Source of the DNA: Massilia sp. CFBP 13721 | GTDB lineage: Bacteria; Pseudomonadota; Gammaproteobacteria; Burkholderiales; Burkholderiaceae_D | NCBI RefSeq assembly: GCF_014842025.1 | Contig: NZ_JACYUY010000027.1 | Location: 17,805-81,804, forward strand | Length of the DNA: 64,000 nt | Direction of reading: 5' to 3' | Shown: piece by piece, positions 42,631-50,587 of the stretch | Position numbering within the stretch: the first letter of the stretch is position 1 | Layout of the letters: each line of letters starts with the position of its first letter | Notes under the pieces: generated by a model | The model's database searches: none | Seen by the model: only the letters and a program-made list of their open reading frames with translations | What the model was told of the DNA's origin: nothing | Program-made: the position numbers and the translations under genes

Positions 42631-42644
42631 GTCGGCAGGAGAAA

Positions 42645-42674
42645 ATGAATGGTGGTGAAACGAACAGACGGTGA
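42645..42674 (+). CDS. Possible 9-codon leader ORF (MNGGETNRR) before the sensor kinase
   Basis: An ATG with the best ribosome site in this region (GGCAGGAGAAA directly before it) opens a 9-codon frame that stops 21 bp before the kinase GTG. In the duplicated promoter before the regulator gene, the same position is used for the gene's own start. It may be a remnant or a leader peptide that sets kinase translation. No conservation data are available. Confidence 0.35.
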   Translation: MNGGETNRR

Positions 42675-42695
42675 CGGCGATGCGCGAGGATTCGG

Positions 42696-44000
42696 GTGAA
42701 CCGGATCTTTTTCCGCTTTTTCATGCTGGTGATGCTGTCGATCACGGCCGCGACCTTCGTCATTTATTTCGCCATGAGCCGCCTGTTCGGCGATCCGCTG
42801 GAAGACATCGCGCGGCGCCAGGCCTCGGCCCAGATTTTCCTGATCGAGCAGTACGTCGACGCCGCCCCCGCCGACGAATGGCTGGCGCGCCTGAACCGGG
42901 TGCGCGAAGTGTCCGACACGCGCTACGACCTGATCCCGCTCACCACCGCGCGCACCTTTCTTCCCGCTACCAACCTGGGGGCGCTCGACCGCGGCGACGT
43001 CGTGCTCGACGTCGACGGCAAATCCTTTTATCGCCGCGTCGACCTGCGAGGCGAACGCTACATCGGCAGCGAGGACGAGGTCATCCACGCGCGCGACTTG
43101 CCGATCGACGTCAGCCTGGCGCTGCAGATGGAAGCCGTGCGCTACGTGATCGTGGCGCTGGCGCTGCTGTTGCCGATCGCCCTGTGGTCGCGCTCGCACT
43201 GGCAGGGCTTGCAATCGCTGTCGCGGGTGGCCGACGAATTCGGCGCCGGTAAATTGTCGGCGCGGGCGCGCATGCGCCCTTCCGCCAGCATCTACCCGCT
43301 GGCCGAGCGGATCGACCACATGGCCGACCGCATCGAGGAATTGCTGGTGTCGCAAAAGAACCTGCTGCATTCGGTCTCGCACGAGTTGCGCACGCCGATC
43401 GCGCGCCTCGAATTCGCCTTTGAACTGCTCGACGCGCGCACCGACGACCCAGTCCTCAAGAAGCGCATCGCGGCGATGGAGGGCGATTTGTCGGAACTGA
43501 ACAGCCTGGTCAACGAATTGCTCGGCATGGCGCGCCTCGACAGCGGCCAGGCGCTGCTGCTGGAGACGCTGGACGTAGCCAGGCTGCTGCGCACGGTCGA
43601 GGCGGGCCTGCCGCCGGCGCAACCCGCCTTGCACATCGACTGTGCGGCGGACGTCGGGGAGATGCGGGCCGATGCACGGCTGCTGGGGCGGGCGCTATCG
43701 AATTTGCTGAGGAATGCGCAGAAGTATGCGTTATCAAACATTCGGGTGACGGCGCGGCGCGAGGGGACGCGTGTGACGATCGCAGTCGAGGATGACGGGC
43801 CGGGGATTCCGTTCGAGGAGCGCGAGCATGTGTTCGAGCCGTTTTACCGGCTCGATCGCAGCCGGGATCGGGCCACCGGGGGGTTCGGGCTGGGGTTGTC
43901 GATTGCGCGCAAGGCCGTGGGGCTGCACGGGGGGACGGTGCAGGTGACCGGGTCGGACCTCGGTGGGGCGCGGTTTGTGGTGGTGGTGCCGCAGGGGTGA
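42696..44000 (+). CDS. Sensor histidine kinase (RstB-like)
   Basis: A 434-residue inner-membrane kinase. It has an N-terminal membrane helix (FFRFFMLVMLSITAATFVIYFAM), a periplasmic sensor of ~120 residues, and a second helix near 148-165 (YVIVALALLLPIALW). A HAMP region, HisKA with SVSHELRTPIARLEFAFEL and HATPase with NLLRNAQKYA, DDGPGIP and FGLGLSIAR follow. The GTG start has GAGGA upstream. It is the probable partner of the regulator at 39880; both promoters share the same boxes. It is read away from mipA. Confidence 0.92.
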   Translation: MNRIFFRFFMLVMLSITAATFVIYFAMSRLFGDPLEDIARRQASAQIFLIEQYVDAAPADEWLARLNRVREVSDTRYDLIPLTTARTFLPATNLGALDRGDVVLDVDGKSFYRRVDLRGERYIGSEDEVIHARDLPIDVSLALQMEAVRYVIVALALLLPIALWSRSHWQGLQSLSRVADEFGAGKLSARARMRPSASIYPLAERIDHMADRIEELLVSQKNLLHSVSHELRTPIARLEFAFELLDARTDDPVLKKRIAAMEGDLSELNSLVNELLGMARLDSGQALLLETLDVARLLRTVEAGLPPAQPALHIDCAADVGEMRADARLLGRALSNLLRNAQKYALSNIRVTARREGTRVTIAVEDDGPGIPFEEREHVFEPFYRLDRSRDRATGGFGLGLSIARKAVGLHGGTVQVTGSDLGGARFVVVVPQG

Positions 44001-44042
44001 TTGGTTACGTGGCCGGGCGCGGCGTTTCGATGTGCTGGCGTG

Positions 44043-44123
44043 GTACCGCGTGGACGGAGTCCACCCTACATTATCCCGGTTCGGGCGGCCGGGCCGGGTG
44101 TACCGTAGGGCGGGCATGCCCGC
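44043..44123. repeat. Palindromic intergenic repeats after the kinase gene
   Basis: Positions 44043-44069 are identical, in inverted orientation, to 50369-50395 (27 bp, containing TGGAC-GGA-GTCCA). At 44110-44123 lies the perfect 14-bp palindrome GCGGGCATGCCCGC preceded by GTAGG. These belong to the same GTAGGGTGG-type intergenic family as the 186-bp elements. The surrounding 44001-44212 holds no supported gene. Confidence 0.85.
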
Positions 44124-44212
44124 GCGTTCGTGCCCATGCATACCGCAACTTGTCCGGTACCATTTCCAGGGCAGCCGGACGGCAGCGCCAAGCACAACCG
44201 CCCTCTTCCAGC

Positions 44213-44527
44213 TTACTTCGGGTCTGGCTTGACGTGCGTGAAGCCGTACCACAGGTGTTCCCACCAGTGGTCGCGCGAGCGCACGGTGTAGAGGCAGGCC
44301 TTGTCGATGCCGGTCTTGAAGACCGGGTCGGGGCACTTGTTCGTCATCAGGGCGTAGCGCTGGTTTTCCGCATTGATGAGGGCAATGCAGAGCCAGAGGA
44401 CGAGACCGAACAGGATGATGGCCAGCGACCAGGCCCAGTGGTTCACGTTGCTGGTCTCGAACAAATTCTCGTCCCGGGGGCGGGCGCCCTCGTACAGTTC
44501 GAGGACTTTGCGTTCACCGTCGCTCAT
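44213..44527 (-). CDS. Small single-span membrane protein, unknown
   Basis: A 104-residue protein. Residues ~1-28 are polar (SDGERKVLELYEGARPRDENLF). Residues ~31-51 form one membrane helix (WAWSLAIILFGLVLWLCIALI). The remainder, with two Cys (Cys65, Cys78) and a Trp-rich segment (DHWWEHLWYGF), would be periplasmic if the N terminus is inside. The start overlaps the dsbA stop by 4 bp (ATGA), so it is translationally coupled to dsbA. That suggests the two Cys may be a DsbA substrate or that it assists DsbA. No known family recognised. Confidence 0.8.
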   Translation of the reverse strand: MSDGERKVLELYEGARPRDENLFETSNVNHWAWSLAIILFGLVLWLCIALINAENQRYALMTNKCPDPVFKTGIDKACLYTVRSRDHWWEHLWYGFTHVKPDPK

Positions 44528-45189
44528 TTCGTGGCGGCTGCCTTTGCGACCAGGGCGTCCAGGACCTGGAAGTGCGCCTGCAGGATCTGCGGGGAGCCCT
44601 GGAGTTTCAGCTTGTCGGCGACCTGGCCCGGCGAGGTCTGGTACTTGCCGTCGACGATGATCGTCGGCGTGCCGCTGACCTGGTAGTTGGTGGTCAGCTG
44701 GCCCTGGCGGCGCAGCTTGGTCATGACGCCGAAGGAATTCCAGGTTTCCATGAATTTCGCCTTGTCGATCCCATTCTTGCTGACCCAGTCGATGATCTGC
44801 TCGTCCTTCATCAGGCGCACACGCTGCACGTGCACGGCGTTGAAGATCTTGCTGTGAAACTCTTCTTCCTTGCCCATTGCCTGCAGCGTCAGGTGGAGGT
44901 GCGCTTCCGGATCGGCCGCGCCCTGGAACGGCAGGTGGATGCGGCGCAGCACGATCTTGTCACCCTGCTTTTTGACCCATTCCTTGAGGCCAGGTTCCAG
45001 TGCATAGCATGCCGGGCAGTGGTAAGCGAAGAATTCGACGACTTCGACTTTCTTGCCGACGGTTTGCACCGGCTGCGGCGTGGCCAGCGTCGTGTACTCG
45101 ACCCCGCTCTGCGGATTGGTGGACGAAGCGAAAGCGGTGCTGGCGACCAGGCTGGCGGCGACGATGGCAAGACGCAGGGAACGGCGCAT
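44524..45189 (-). CDS. dsbA: Periplasmic thiol:disulfide interchange protein DsbA
   Basis: A 221-residue exported thioredoxin-fold oxidase. The signal peptide is MRRSLRLAIVAASLVASTAFA. The active site CPAC (Cys58-Cys61) lies in VVEFFAYHCPAC, and the cis-Pro loop VSGTPTIIVDG is near residue 170. It inserts disulfides into exported proteins. The CPAC dipeptide differs from E. coli CPHC, which usually changes redox potential. ATG 45189 has GAGG nine bases upstream. It overlaps the small membrane protein gene. Several Cys-rich secreted proteins in this window (the two hydrolase-like paralogs) would be clients. Confidence 0.95.
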   Translation of the reverse strand: MRRSLRLAIVAASLVASTAFASSTNPQSGVEYTTLATPQPVQTVGKKVEVVEFFAYHCPACYALEPGLKEWVKKQGDKIVLRRIHLPFQGAADPEAHLHLTLQAMGKEEEFHSKIFNAVHVQRVRLMKDEQIIDWVSKNGIDKAKFMETWNSFGVMTKLRRQGQLTTNYQVSGTPTIIVDGKYQTSPGQVADKLKLQGSPQILQAHFQVLDALVAKAAATK

Positions 45190-45312
45190 GAAAGATCCTC
45201 TGTTTGTAATTGAAGAAAACGACCGCGAGATTACCACTTTTTCGGCCGCCCCTCCGGCGCCGGCGCGATATTTTGCATTTGCTTACGGCTGTAACGCGCG
45301 CTTTACCGCTCG

Positions 45313-46185
45313 TTATCGGCGTGCGCGCGCCTCTTCCAGCCGCGCGCACATCAGCGCGGCGCCCTCGACCACGCGGGGTCCGGGGCGGGTCAGCGATTCG
45401 CCGTCGAGTTCGAACAGGTTCTTGCGGCGCATCGCCGTCATGCCGCGGTAGGGCTCCCAGATCGTCAAGCCGCGGTCTTGTGGCGTATAGCGCTTGCCGC
45501 CGAAGATCGCTTCCGGATCGCGCTGCAGCACCGCCTCGATGCTGACCTGGGGCGCCACCGTCTTCAACTCGCCGAAAATATTCTTGCCGCCGCAGAGGCG
45601 GATCGCATCGCTGGCGATCTGGTCGCCATTCAAGGTGTAGATCGGATTGTCCCAGACCTGGTAGAACACCGCGACGGGCGGGCGCGCGGCGTAGCGTGCG
45701 CGCAGGTTCTGGACGCGCGCGCGGAAGCGGGCGGCCGCCTCGATCGCGGCCTGGTCGGTGCCGAGCAGGCGCCCGAAGCGCTCCAGGCTGGTGGCCACCG
45801 TTTCCAGGTTGCGCGGCTCGCTGTGGAAGACCGGGATGCCAAGGCTTTGCAGCTGGCCGATCTGGCGCGCGGTATTCCCGCTTTGCCAGACGACGAGCAG
45901 GTCCGGTTTCATGGCGATCACGCGCTCGAGGTCGATCTGGCTGTTCGAGCCGATCAGGGGAATCTTGCGCGCCTCTAACGGGTAGTCGCTGTAGTTCATG
46001 GCGCCGACGATGCGCGCGCCGCCGCCGGCGGCGAACAGCAGTTCGGTCACGTGCGGCGCCATCGAAATCACGCGCTGCGCCGGACGCGCCAGCACGACCT
46101 GCTTGCCGCTGTCATCGACCACAGTGATGGCGGCTTCGCTGGAAGCGGCGCACAGCGCCAGTAAAAGCGACAACACGAATTTCAT
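45313..46185 (-). CDS. btuF: Cobalamin ABC transporter substrate-binding protein
   Basis: A 290-residue exported periplasmic binding protein of the BtuF/FepB class. The signal peptide is MKFVLSLLLALCAASSEA. The helical-backbone fold is shown by RPAQRVISMAPHVTELLFAAGG, GSNSQIDLERVIAMKPDLLVVW and YTLNGDQIASDAIRLCGGKNIF. ATG 46185 overlaps the btuD stop by 4 bp and has GGAGAG upstream. The operon has a cobalamin riboswitch and BtuB, which makes vitamin B12 the most likely ligand rather than a siderophore. It is the last gene of the operon. Confidence 0.92.
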   Translation of the reverse strand: MKFVLSLLLALCAASSEAAITVVDDSGKQVVLARPAQRVISMAPHVTELLFAAGGGARIVGAMNYSDYPLEARKIPLIGSNSQIDLERVIAMKPDLLVVWQSGNTARQIGQLQSLGIPVFHSEPRNLETVATSLERFGRLLGTDQAAIEAAARFRARVQNLRARYAARPPVAVFYQVWDNPIYTLNGDQIASDAIRLCGGKNIFGELKTVAPQVSIEAVLQRDPEAIFGGKRYTPQDRGLTIWEPYRGMTAMRRKNLFELDGESLTRPGPRVVEGAALMCARLEEARARR

Positions 46186-46982
46186 TGAACTCTCCGGATG
46201 ATGCTGTCCGCGGCCGGCGCGGCCTCGGGCAGGAAGATGGTGCGCCCGCCATGTTCGATGACGGCGATCGGGTGGCCGAGGCAGGCGCCGAGCAGGCCGG
46301 CGCGCATCACCTCGTGCACCGGGCCGGCGCGCCAGGCGCCATCGCCGTGCAGCAGCAGCGCATGGGTGGCGCCGCTCCAGGCCAGGTTCAGGTCGTGGCC
46401 GACGCTCACCACCGCCCTGCTCTCGTTGCGGCACAGGCCGGCGAGCAGGTTCGTCATCGCCACCTGGTGCGCCAGGTCGAGGGCATTGGCCGGTTCGTCG
46501 AGCAGCAGCAGCGGCGTGTCCTGGGCCAGCAGCGCGGCGATGGCGACGCGCTGGCGCTCGCCGCCCGAGAGCGTGCGCACGTCGCGCTGGGCCAGGTGCA
46601 GCACGTCCAGGGTGCGCAGCGCGTGTTCGGCAGCGGCATGGTCGTCGCTGCCTTCCCAGTAGCGGTCGGCGTGGTACGGGTGGCGCGCCATCAGCACGGT
46701 CTCGATGACGCGGTAGGCAAAGGCGTCGCCGCGCGACTGGGCCAGGTAGGCGCGTTCGCGCGCCAGCGCCGGCAGCGGCCATGCGGGCAGCGGCTTGCCG
46801 GCCAATTCGACGTGACCGCCGTCGGGCTGGCGCAGGCCGGCCAGCGTGCGCAGCAGCGTGCTCTTGCCGGCGCCGTTGGGGCCGATGACGCACCAGCTCT
46901 CGCCGGCGGCGACGCGCCAGTCGAGCCGGTCGACCAGCAGGCGTGGCCCGACTTGCAGTGTGAGTTCTTGGGTTTCAATCAT
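46182..46982 (-). CDS. btuD: Cobalamin ABC transporter ATP-binding protein
   Basis: A 266-residue ABC ATPase. Walker A GPNGAGKST (about 34-42), the Q-loop LAQSRGD, signature LSGGERQR, Walker B LLLLDEP and switch His in VVSVGHDLN are all present. It energises BtuC. Both ends overlap neighbours by 4 bp (btuC before, btuF after), so the three are translated as a unit. Family length fits. The C-terminal extension (AVIEHGGRTIFLPEA) is common in iron-siderophore/B12 ATPases. Confidence 0.94.
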   Translation of the reverse strand: MIETQELTLQVGPRLLVDRLDWRVAAGESWCVIGPNGAGKSTLLRTLAGLRQPDGGHVELAGKPLPAWPLPALARERAYLAQSRGDAFAYRVIETVLMARHPYHADRYWEGSDDHAAAEHALRTLDVLHLAQRDVRTLSGGERQRVAIAALLAQDTPLLLLDEPANALDLAHQVAMTNLLAGLCRNESRAVVSVGHDLNLAWSGATHALLLHGDGAWRAGPVHEVMRAGLLGACLGHPIAVIEHGGRTIFLPEAAPAADSIIRRVQ

Positions 46983-48016
46983 CGTGCGCGCAAATGCAGC
47001 TGGTGCAGCTGGAACAGGAAAACGGGTACGCCGATCAGCGAGGTGAGCACGCCCACCGGCAGCTGCTGCGGCGCCAGCACGGTGCGCGCCAGCGTATCGG
47101 CCAGCACCAGGAAGCCGCCGCCGGCCAGGGCGGCGGCGGGCAGCAAAATGCGGTGGTCCGGCCCGAAGGCATGGCGGCAGGCGTGCGGCACCACCAGGCC
47201 GACGAAGCCGATGCTGCCGCCGGTGGTGACCGCGCAGGCCGTCAGCAGACCGGAACAAAGAAATAAAAAGCGGCGCAGCCCGGCCACGTTGATGCCCAGC
47301 GTGACGGCGGCATCGGCATGCAGCGCCATGACGTTGAGCGCACGCGCGCGGCGCAGCGCCAGCAGCAGCGCGCCGGCCAGCACCACCCACGGCAGCAGGC
47401 GCCAGGAACTGCCGGCGAGGTCGCCGATCATCCAGAACACCATGCCGCGCAGGCGCGACTCGGGCGCCACCGACAGCATCAGGGTGACGAGTGCCATGCA
47501 AGCCGAGGCCAGCACCACGCCGGTCAGCAGCAATACGCCGGACTCACCCGTACGTACACTGCCGCGGCCACCGCCAAGGTCACGCCGCGCCAGCAGGTAA
47601 AGCAGCAGCGAAATCCCCACCGCTCCCGCCAGCGCGCCGGCATCGACCAGCCACAGCGCCGCGCCGAACAGCAAGGCGGCCAGCGCGCCCACGGCGGCGC
47701 CGGCCGACACGCCCAGCACGTACGGATCGGCCAGCGGATTGCGCACCAGCGCCTGCATCATGACACCCGCCAGCGCCAGCGCCGCGCCGGTGACGAAGGC
47801 GCTGCTGGCGCGGCCCAGGCGCAGGTCGAGCAGAGTCGCGGCCATGCCGTCGGGCGCGCCGCGCAGCAGGCTGGCGAGGGCGTGCGGCAGCTCGTCCAGC
47901 GGCAGCGGCACCGAGCCCGCCAGCCCGGCCCCGGCCAGGGCCAGCAGCGCGCCCGCCGCCAGCAGCGCCAGGGTGGCGCGCCGCCGTACTGGCGAGGTCA
48001 CGAGAAAGGCGTCCAT
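46979..48016 (-). CDS. btuC: Cobalamin ABC transporter permease
   Basis: A 345-residue FecCD-type permease with about ten membrane helices. The core motif RLGRASSAFVTGAALALAGVMMQALVRNPLADPYVLGVSAGA is present, and GFVGLVVPHACRH contacts the ATPase. It forms the channel with BtuD. It begins 14 bp after btuB ends and overlaps btuD by 4 bp, consistent with one B12-controlled transcript. Confidence 0.94.
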   Translation of the reverse strand: MDAFLVTSPVRRRATLALLAAGALLALAGAGLAGSVPLPLDELPHALASLLRGAPDGMAATLLDLRLGRASSAFVTGAALALAGVMMQALVRNPLADPYVLGVSAGAAVGALAALLFGAALWLVDAGALAGAVGISLLLYLLARRDLGGGRGSVRTGESGVLLLTGVVLASACMALVTLMLSVAPESRLRGMVFWMIGDLAGSSWRLLPWVVLAGALLLALRRARALNVMALHADAAVTLGINVAGLRRFLFLCSGLLTACAVTTGGSIGFVGLVVPHACRHAFGPDHRILLPAAALAGGGFLVLADTLARTVLAPQQLPVGVLTSLIGVPVFLFQLHQLHLRAR

Positions 48017-48030
48017 AGCCGCGGGCTACA

Positions 48031-49989
48031 TCAGAAGTCGTAGCGCGCCGAGAGCTTCAGCTGGCGGCCGTCGCTCGGGTAGATGCCGCTGCGGCAGCCG
48101 AAGGCCTGGCTGAAATACTGGCGGTCCGCCAGGTTCAGGCCATTCACGGCCAGTTCCCAAGCGCCGACTTTCACCGCATAGCGCGCGTCGAACGTGGTGT
48201 ACGACGGGATGCGCGTGCTGCAATCGTTGCCGAAGTCGCTGCCGTAGCGCTGCTTCGACACGTATTGCGCGCCGATGTCGGCACTGTGGCCGTTGGCCGG
48301 CGTCCAGGCCAGGCGCGTGGTCAGCACGTTCTTCGGCACCAGCACCATTTCGCGGCCGGCATTCGGGCCGCCCGTGAATTCCGCTTGCACGTGCTGGAAG
48401 TGGCCGGACAGGCGCAGGTCCATGCCCAGGTCGATCTGGCCGTCGAGTTCCACGCCCTGGCGGCGCGTCGGGTCGAGGTTGGTGTTGGCGCCGAACGGCG
48501 GCACCGTCGGATCGTAGAAGATCTCGTTTTCGAGACGGTGGCGGAACACGCGCGCCGACACTTGCCGCGCCTTGCCGCCCACGGTCACGCCCAGTTCCAG
48601 GTCGCGCGAGGTCTGCACGTCGAGCAGGCCGCTGGTCGAACGGTAGCCGTTTTCGTCGGCGTTCGGCAGGCGGTAGCTCTGCCCTGCCTTGGCATGCACG
48701 GTAAGGCCCGGCACCGGATCGATGCTGCCTTCCACGCTCCAGCCGTTCTGCGACTGGTCGCCGTTCGGCACGCCGAGGCCGGCGTTGGCTTCTTCCTTCT
48801 TGAACTTCTCGTGGCGTGCGCCCAGCGCCAGGCGCGCATTGCGCTCGCCGCCGAAGCGCATTTCATCCCGCAGGTACAGCGCGCGCGAATCCTGGCTGGC
48901 GTCCGAGCCGAGGGTGGTGCGGCGTTCCCAATCGATCAGGTCGATGCCGGCGACGAATTCGTTGCGCATGCCATTCCATTGCGACAGCTGGCGCAGGCGC
49001 GGCGAGAACTGGGTCTGGCGGCTGTTATAGGTCGACTCCGACAGGAAGCCGCCGAAATCATAGGCCGACCCTACTTCGCGTTCGCGGTGCGACAGTTCGG
49101 CCGCCAGTTCGACGCTGCCGATGCGGTGTTCGGCAAAGGCGAGCACGCGGTCGCTGGCCAGGGTACCGAAGTCGTTCGGGGTATTGGTCTGCTGCGGATT
49201 GGCGTTGAACTGGGCCAGCGTCAGCGAACCCGGGAAGCGCTGGTCCTGGCGCGCGCTTTCGACACGCACGCCGACACGGGTCGCATCCTGCGCCCACTGC
49301 ACGCCGCCGCTGACGGTCTTCTGGCGGAATTCTGCGTTGCGGCGGTCGTTGTCGGTGGCCTGGTGGGCGGCGGCGATGTCGAACGAGAGCGGGCCTTCGC
49401 CATGGCGCAGCGTGGCGCGCGCGTCGTGCTGGTCGAACTGGCCGCCTTCAAGCACCAGCGAACCGTGGTAGCCGGGCTCGCTGCCGCGCCTGGTGATGAT
49501 GTTGATCACGCCGCCGGTGGCGCCTTCGCCATACAGCACGCTGCTGCCGCCGCGCACGATCTCGATGCGCTCGACGGTATCGACCGGGATGCTGGAGAGG
49601 ACGGCGCCGGCCAGTTCGTTCTCGTTCATGCGCACGCCGTCGACCAGGATCACCAGGTTCTGGCCGCTGTTGGTGCCGAAGCCGCGCAGGTCGAGGCCGA
49701 AGTCGGGCGAGCCGTCCAGGCTCTGGCGGCCGAAGACGCCGCCGATCTTGCGAATCGCGGCGTTGACGTCGTTGACGCCGGCGCTGCGGATCTCGTCGGC
49801 GGTGATCACGGTTGCGCCGACGGCCGGCAAGGCGGCATCGCTCGGGAAGCGCGGACCCGTGACGTGGACGGTGGAGATGTCGGCCTCGTCGGCATGGGCG
49901 GCGCCCGCGAACAGGGAAAGGGAGAAAGCGCAGGCCAGCGCGAGCGGCTTGACGGCCGGCGCGCCGCGCGAAACAGCAGCAAAAGTCAT
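48031..49989 (-). CDS. btuB: TonB-dependent cobalamin receptor
   Basis: A 652-residue outer-membrane receptor. A signal peptide (LALACAFSLSLFAGAAHA) precedes the TonB box-like DISTVHVTG. The plug domain has GATVITADEI, LDLRGFGTNSGQNLVILVDGVRMNE and VERIEIVRGGSSVLYGEGATGGVINIITRR, then a 22-strand barrel ending in aromatic YDF. Length is near E. coli BtuB (614). Being first after the cobalamin riboswitch identifies vitamin B12 as cargo. Energy would come from TonB-ExbB-ExbD; exbBD is in this window. Confidence 0.94.
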   Translation of the reverse strand: MTFAAVSRGAPAVKPLALACAFSLSLFAGAAHADEADISTVHVTGPRFPSDAALPAVGATVITADEIRSAGVNDVNAAIRKIGGVFGRQSLDGSPDFGLDLRGFGTNSGQNLVILVDGVRMNENELAGAVLSSIPVDTVERIEIVRGGSSVLYGEGATGGVINIITRRGSEPGYHGSLVLEGGQFDQHDARATLRHGEGPLSFDIAAAHQATDNDRRNAEFRQKTVSGGVQWAQDATRVGVRVESARQDQRFPGSLTLAQFNANPQQTNTPNDFGTLASDRVLAFAEHRIGSVELAAELSHREREVGSAYDFGGFLSESTYNSRQTQFSPRLRQLSQWNGMRNEFVAGIDLIDWERRTTLGSDASQDSRALYLRDEMRFGGERNARLALGARHEKFKKEEANAGLGVPNGDQSQNGWSVEGSIDPVPGLTVHAKAGQSYRLPNADENGYRSTSGLLDVQTSRDLELGVTVGGKARQVSARVFRHRLENEIFYDPTVPPFGANTNLDPTRRQGVELDGQIDLGMDLRLSGHFQHVQAEFTGGPNAGREMVLVPKNVLTTRLAWTPANGHSADIGAQYVSKQRYGSDFGNDCSTRIPSYTTFDARYAVKVGAWELAVNGLNLADRQYFSQAFGCRSGIYPSDGRQLKLSARYDF

Positions 49990-50069
49990 GGTGTGGTTCT
50001 TCGAATAGGGTCATCCGCCCTGCGTCCCCGCAAGCCGGATTCAACGGATCCAGCAGTTGCTGGTCCACC

Positions 50070-50275
50070 TGTCCTGGCCGGTATCCGGGCTTGCAAGCGG
50101 ACCGCTTCACCTTCCTATGCACGGCACAGTGGTGTTTGAAGCAGCCAGTCGCCGGGGCGACGCTTGTTTACCGTTGCGGGGGCAGCACACGTTGGCCGTA
50201 CGCCGGAGGCGCCGTGGCTTCGTGTTTCCCGTTTAACTGCGCGCGCAGATTGCGCACGCGGGCACCAGAACGGGG
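50070..50275 (-). ncRNA. Cobalamin riboswitch (B12 element)
   Basis: On the minus strand, in order: GGTGCC near the 5' end, TTAAACGGGAAAC, CCACGGCGCC, the B12-box region GCTGCCCCCGCAACGGTAA, CCACTGTGCC, GGAAGGTGAAGC and finally AGCCCGGATACCGGCC. These are the conserved segments of AdoCbl riboswitches. It precedes btuB by about 80 nt, where a small CCAGC/GCTGG hairpin may be part of the expression platform. When B12 binds, btuB-btuC-btuD-btuF expression should fall. A TATAAT lies just upstream at 50279-50285. Confidence 0.97.
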
Positions 50276-50318
50276 TGGATTATATACCTGACAAGGCGAT
50301 GGGGTTGGAGGCGCGGGT

Positions 50319-50560
50319 GTTCATTGTGTAAACCCGTGGCGGAGCCCGCCCTGCGAATCGCGATAACCGTAGGGTGGACTCCGTCCACGCGGTACACCGT
50401 TCGCATGGCCGCAACGCATGCCGGGTATGCAGGGGCACGAAAAACGGCCGTGGGCCAAGCCCACCCTACGATCGCGATATTCGGCGGCTAACGATGTGGT
50501 GAACAGCCGGCGTTGCGCGAATTGTAGGGTGAGCATGCCCACGTGTTACGCACCGCTACG
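50319..50560. repeat. Cluster of GTAGGGTGG-type palindromic repeats
   Basis: The gap between the riboswitch and ylqF has no supported gene. It carries three elements: 50369-50395 (27 bp identical, inverted, to 44043-44069), the CCCACCCTAC end near 50459-50468, and GTAGGGTGAGCATGCCCAC near 50523-50541. They look like degenerate or partial members of the same intergenic family as the 186-bp repeats. Confidence 0.75.
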
Positions 50561-50587
50561 CAATCGAAACGTGAAACGAAGCCCTGC

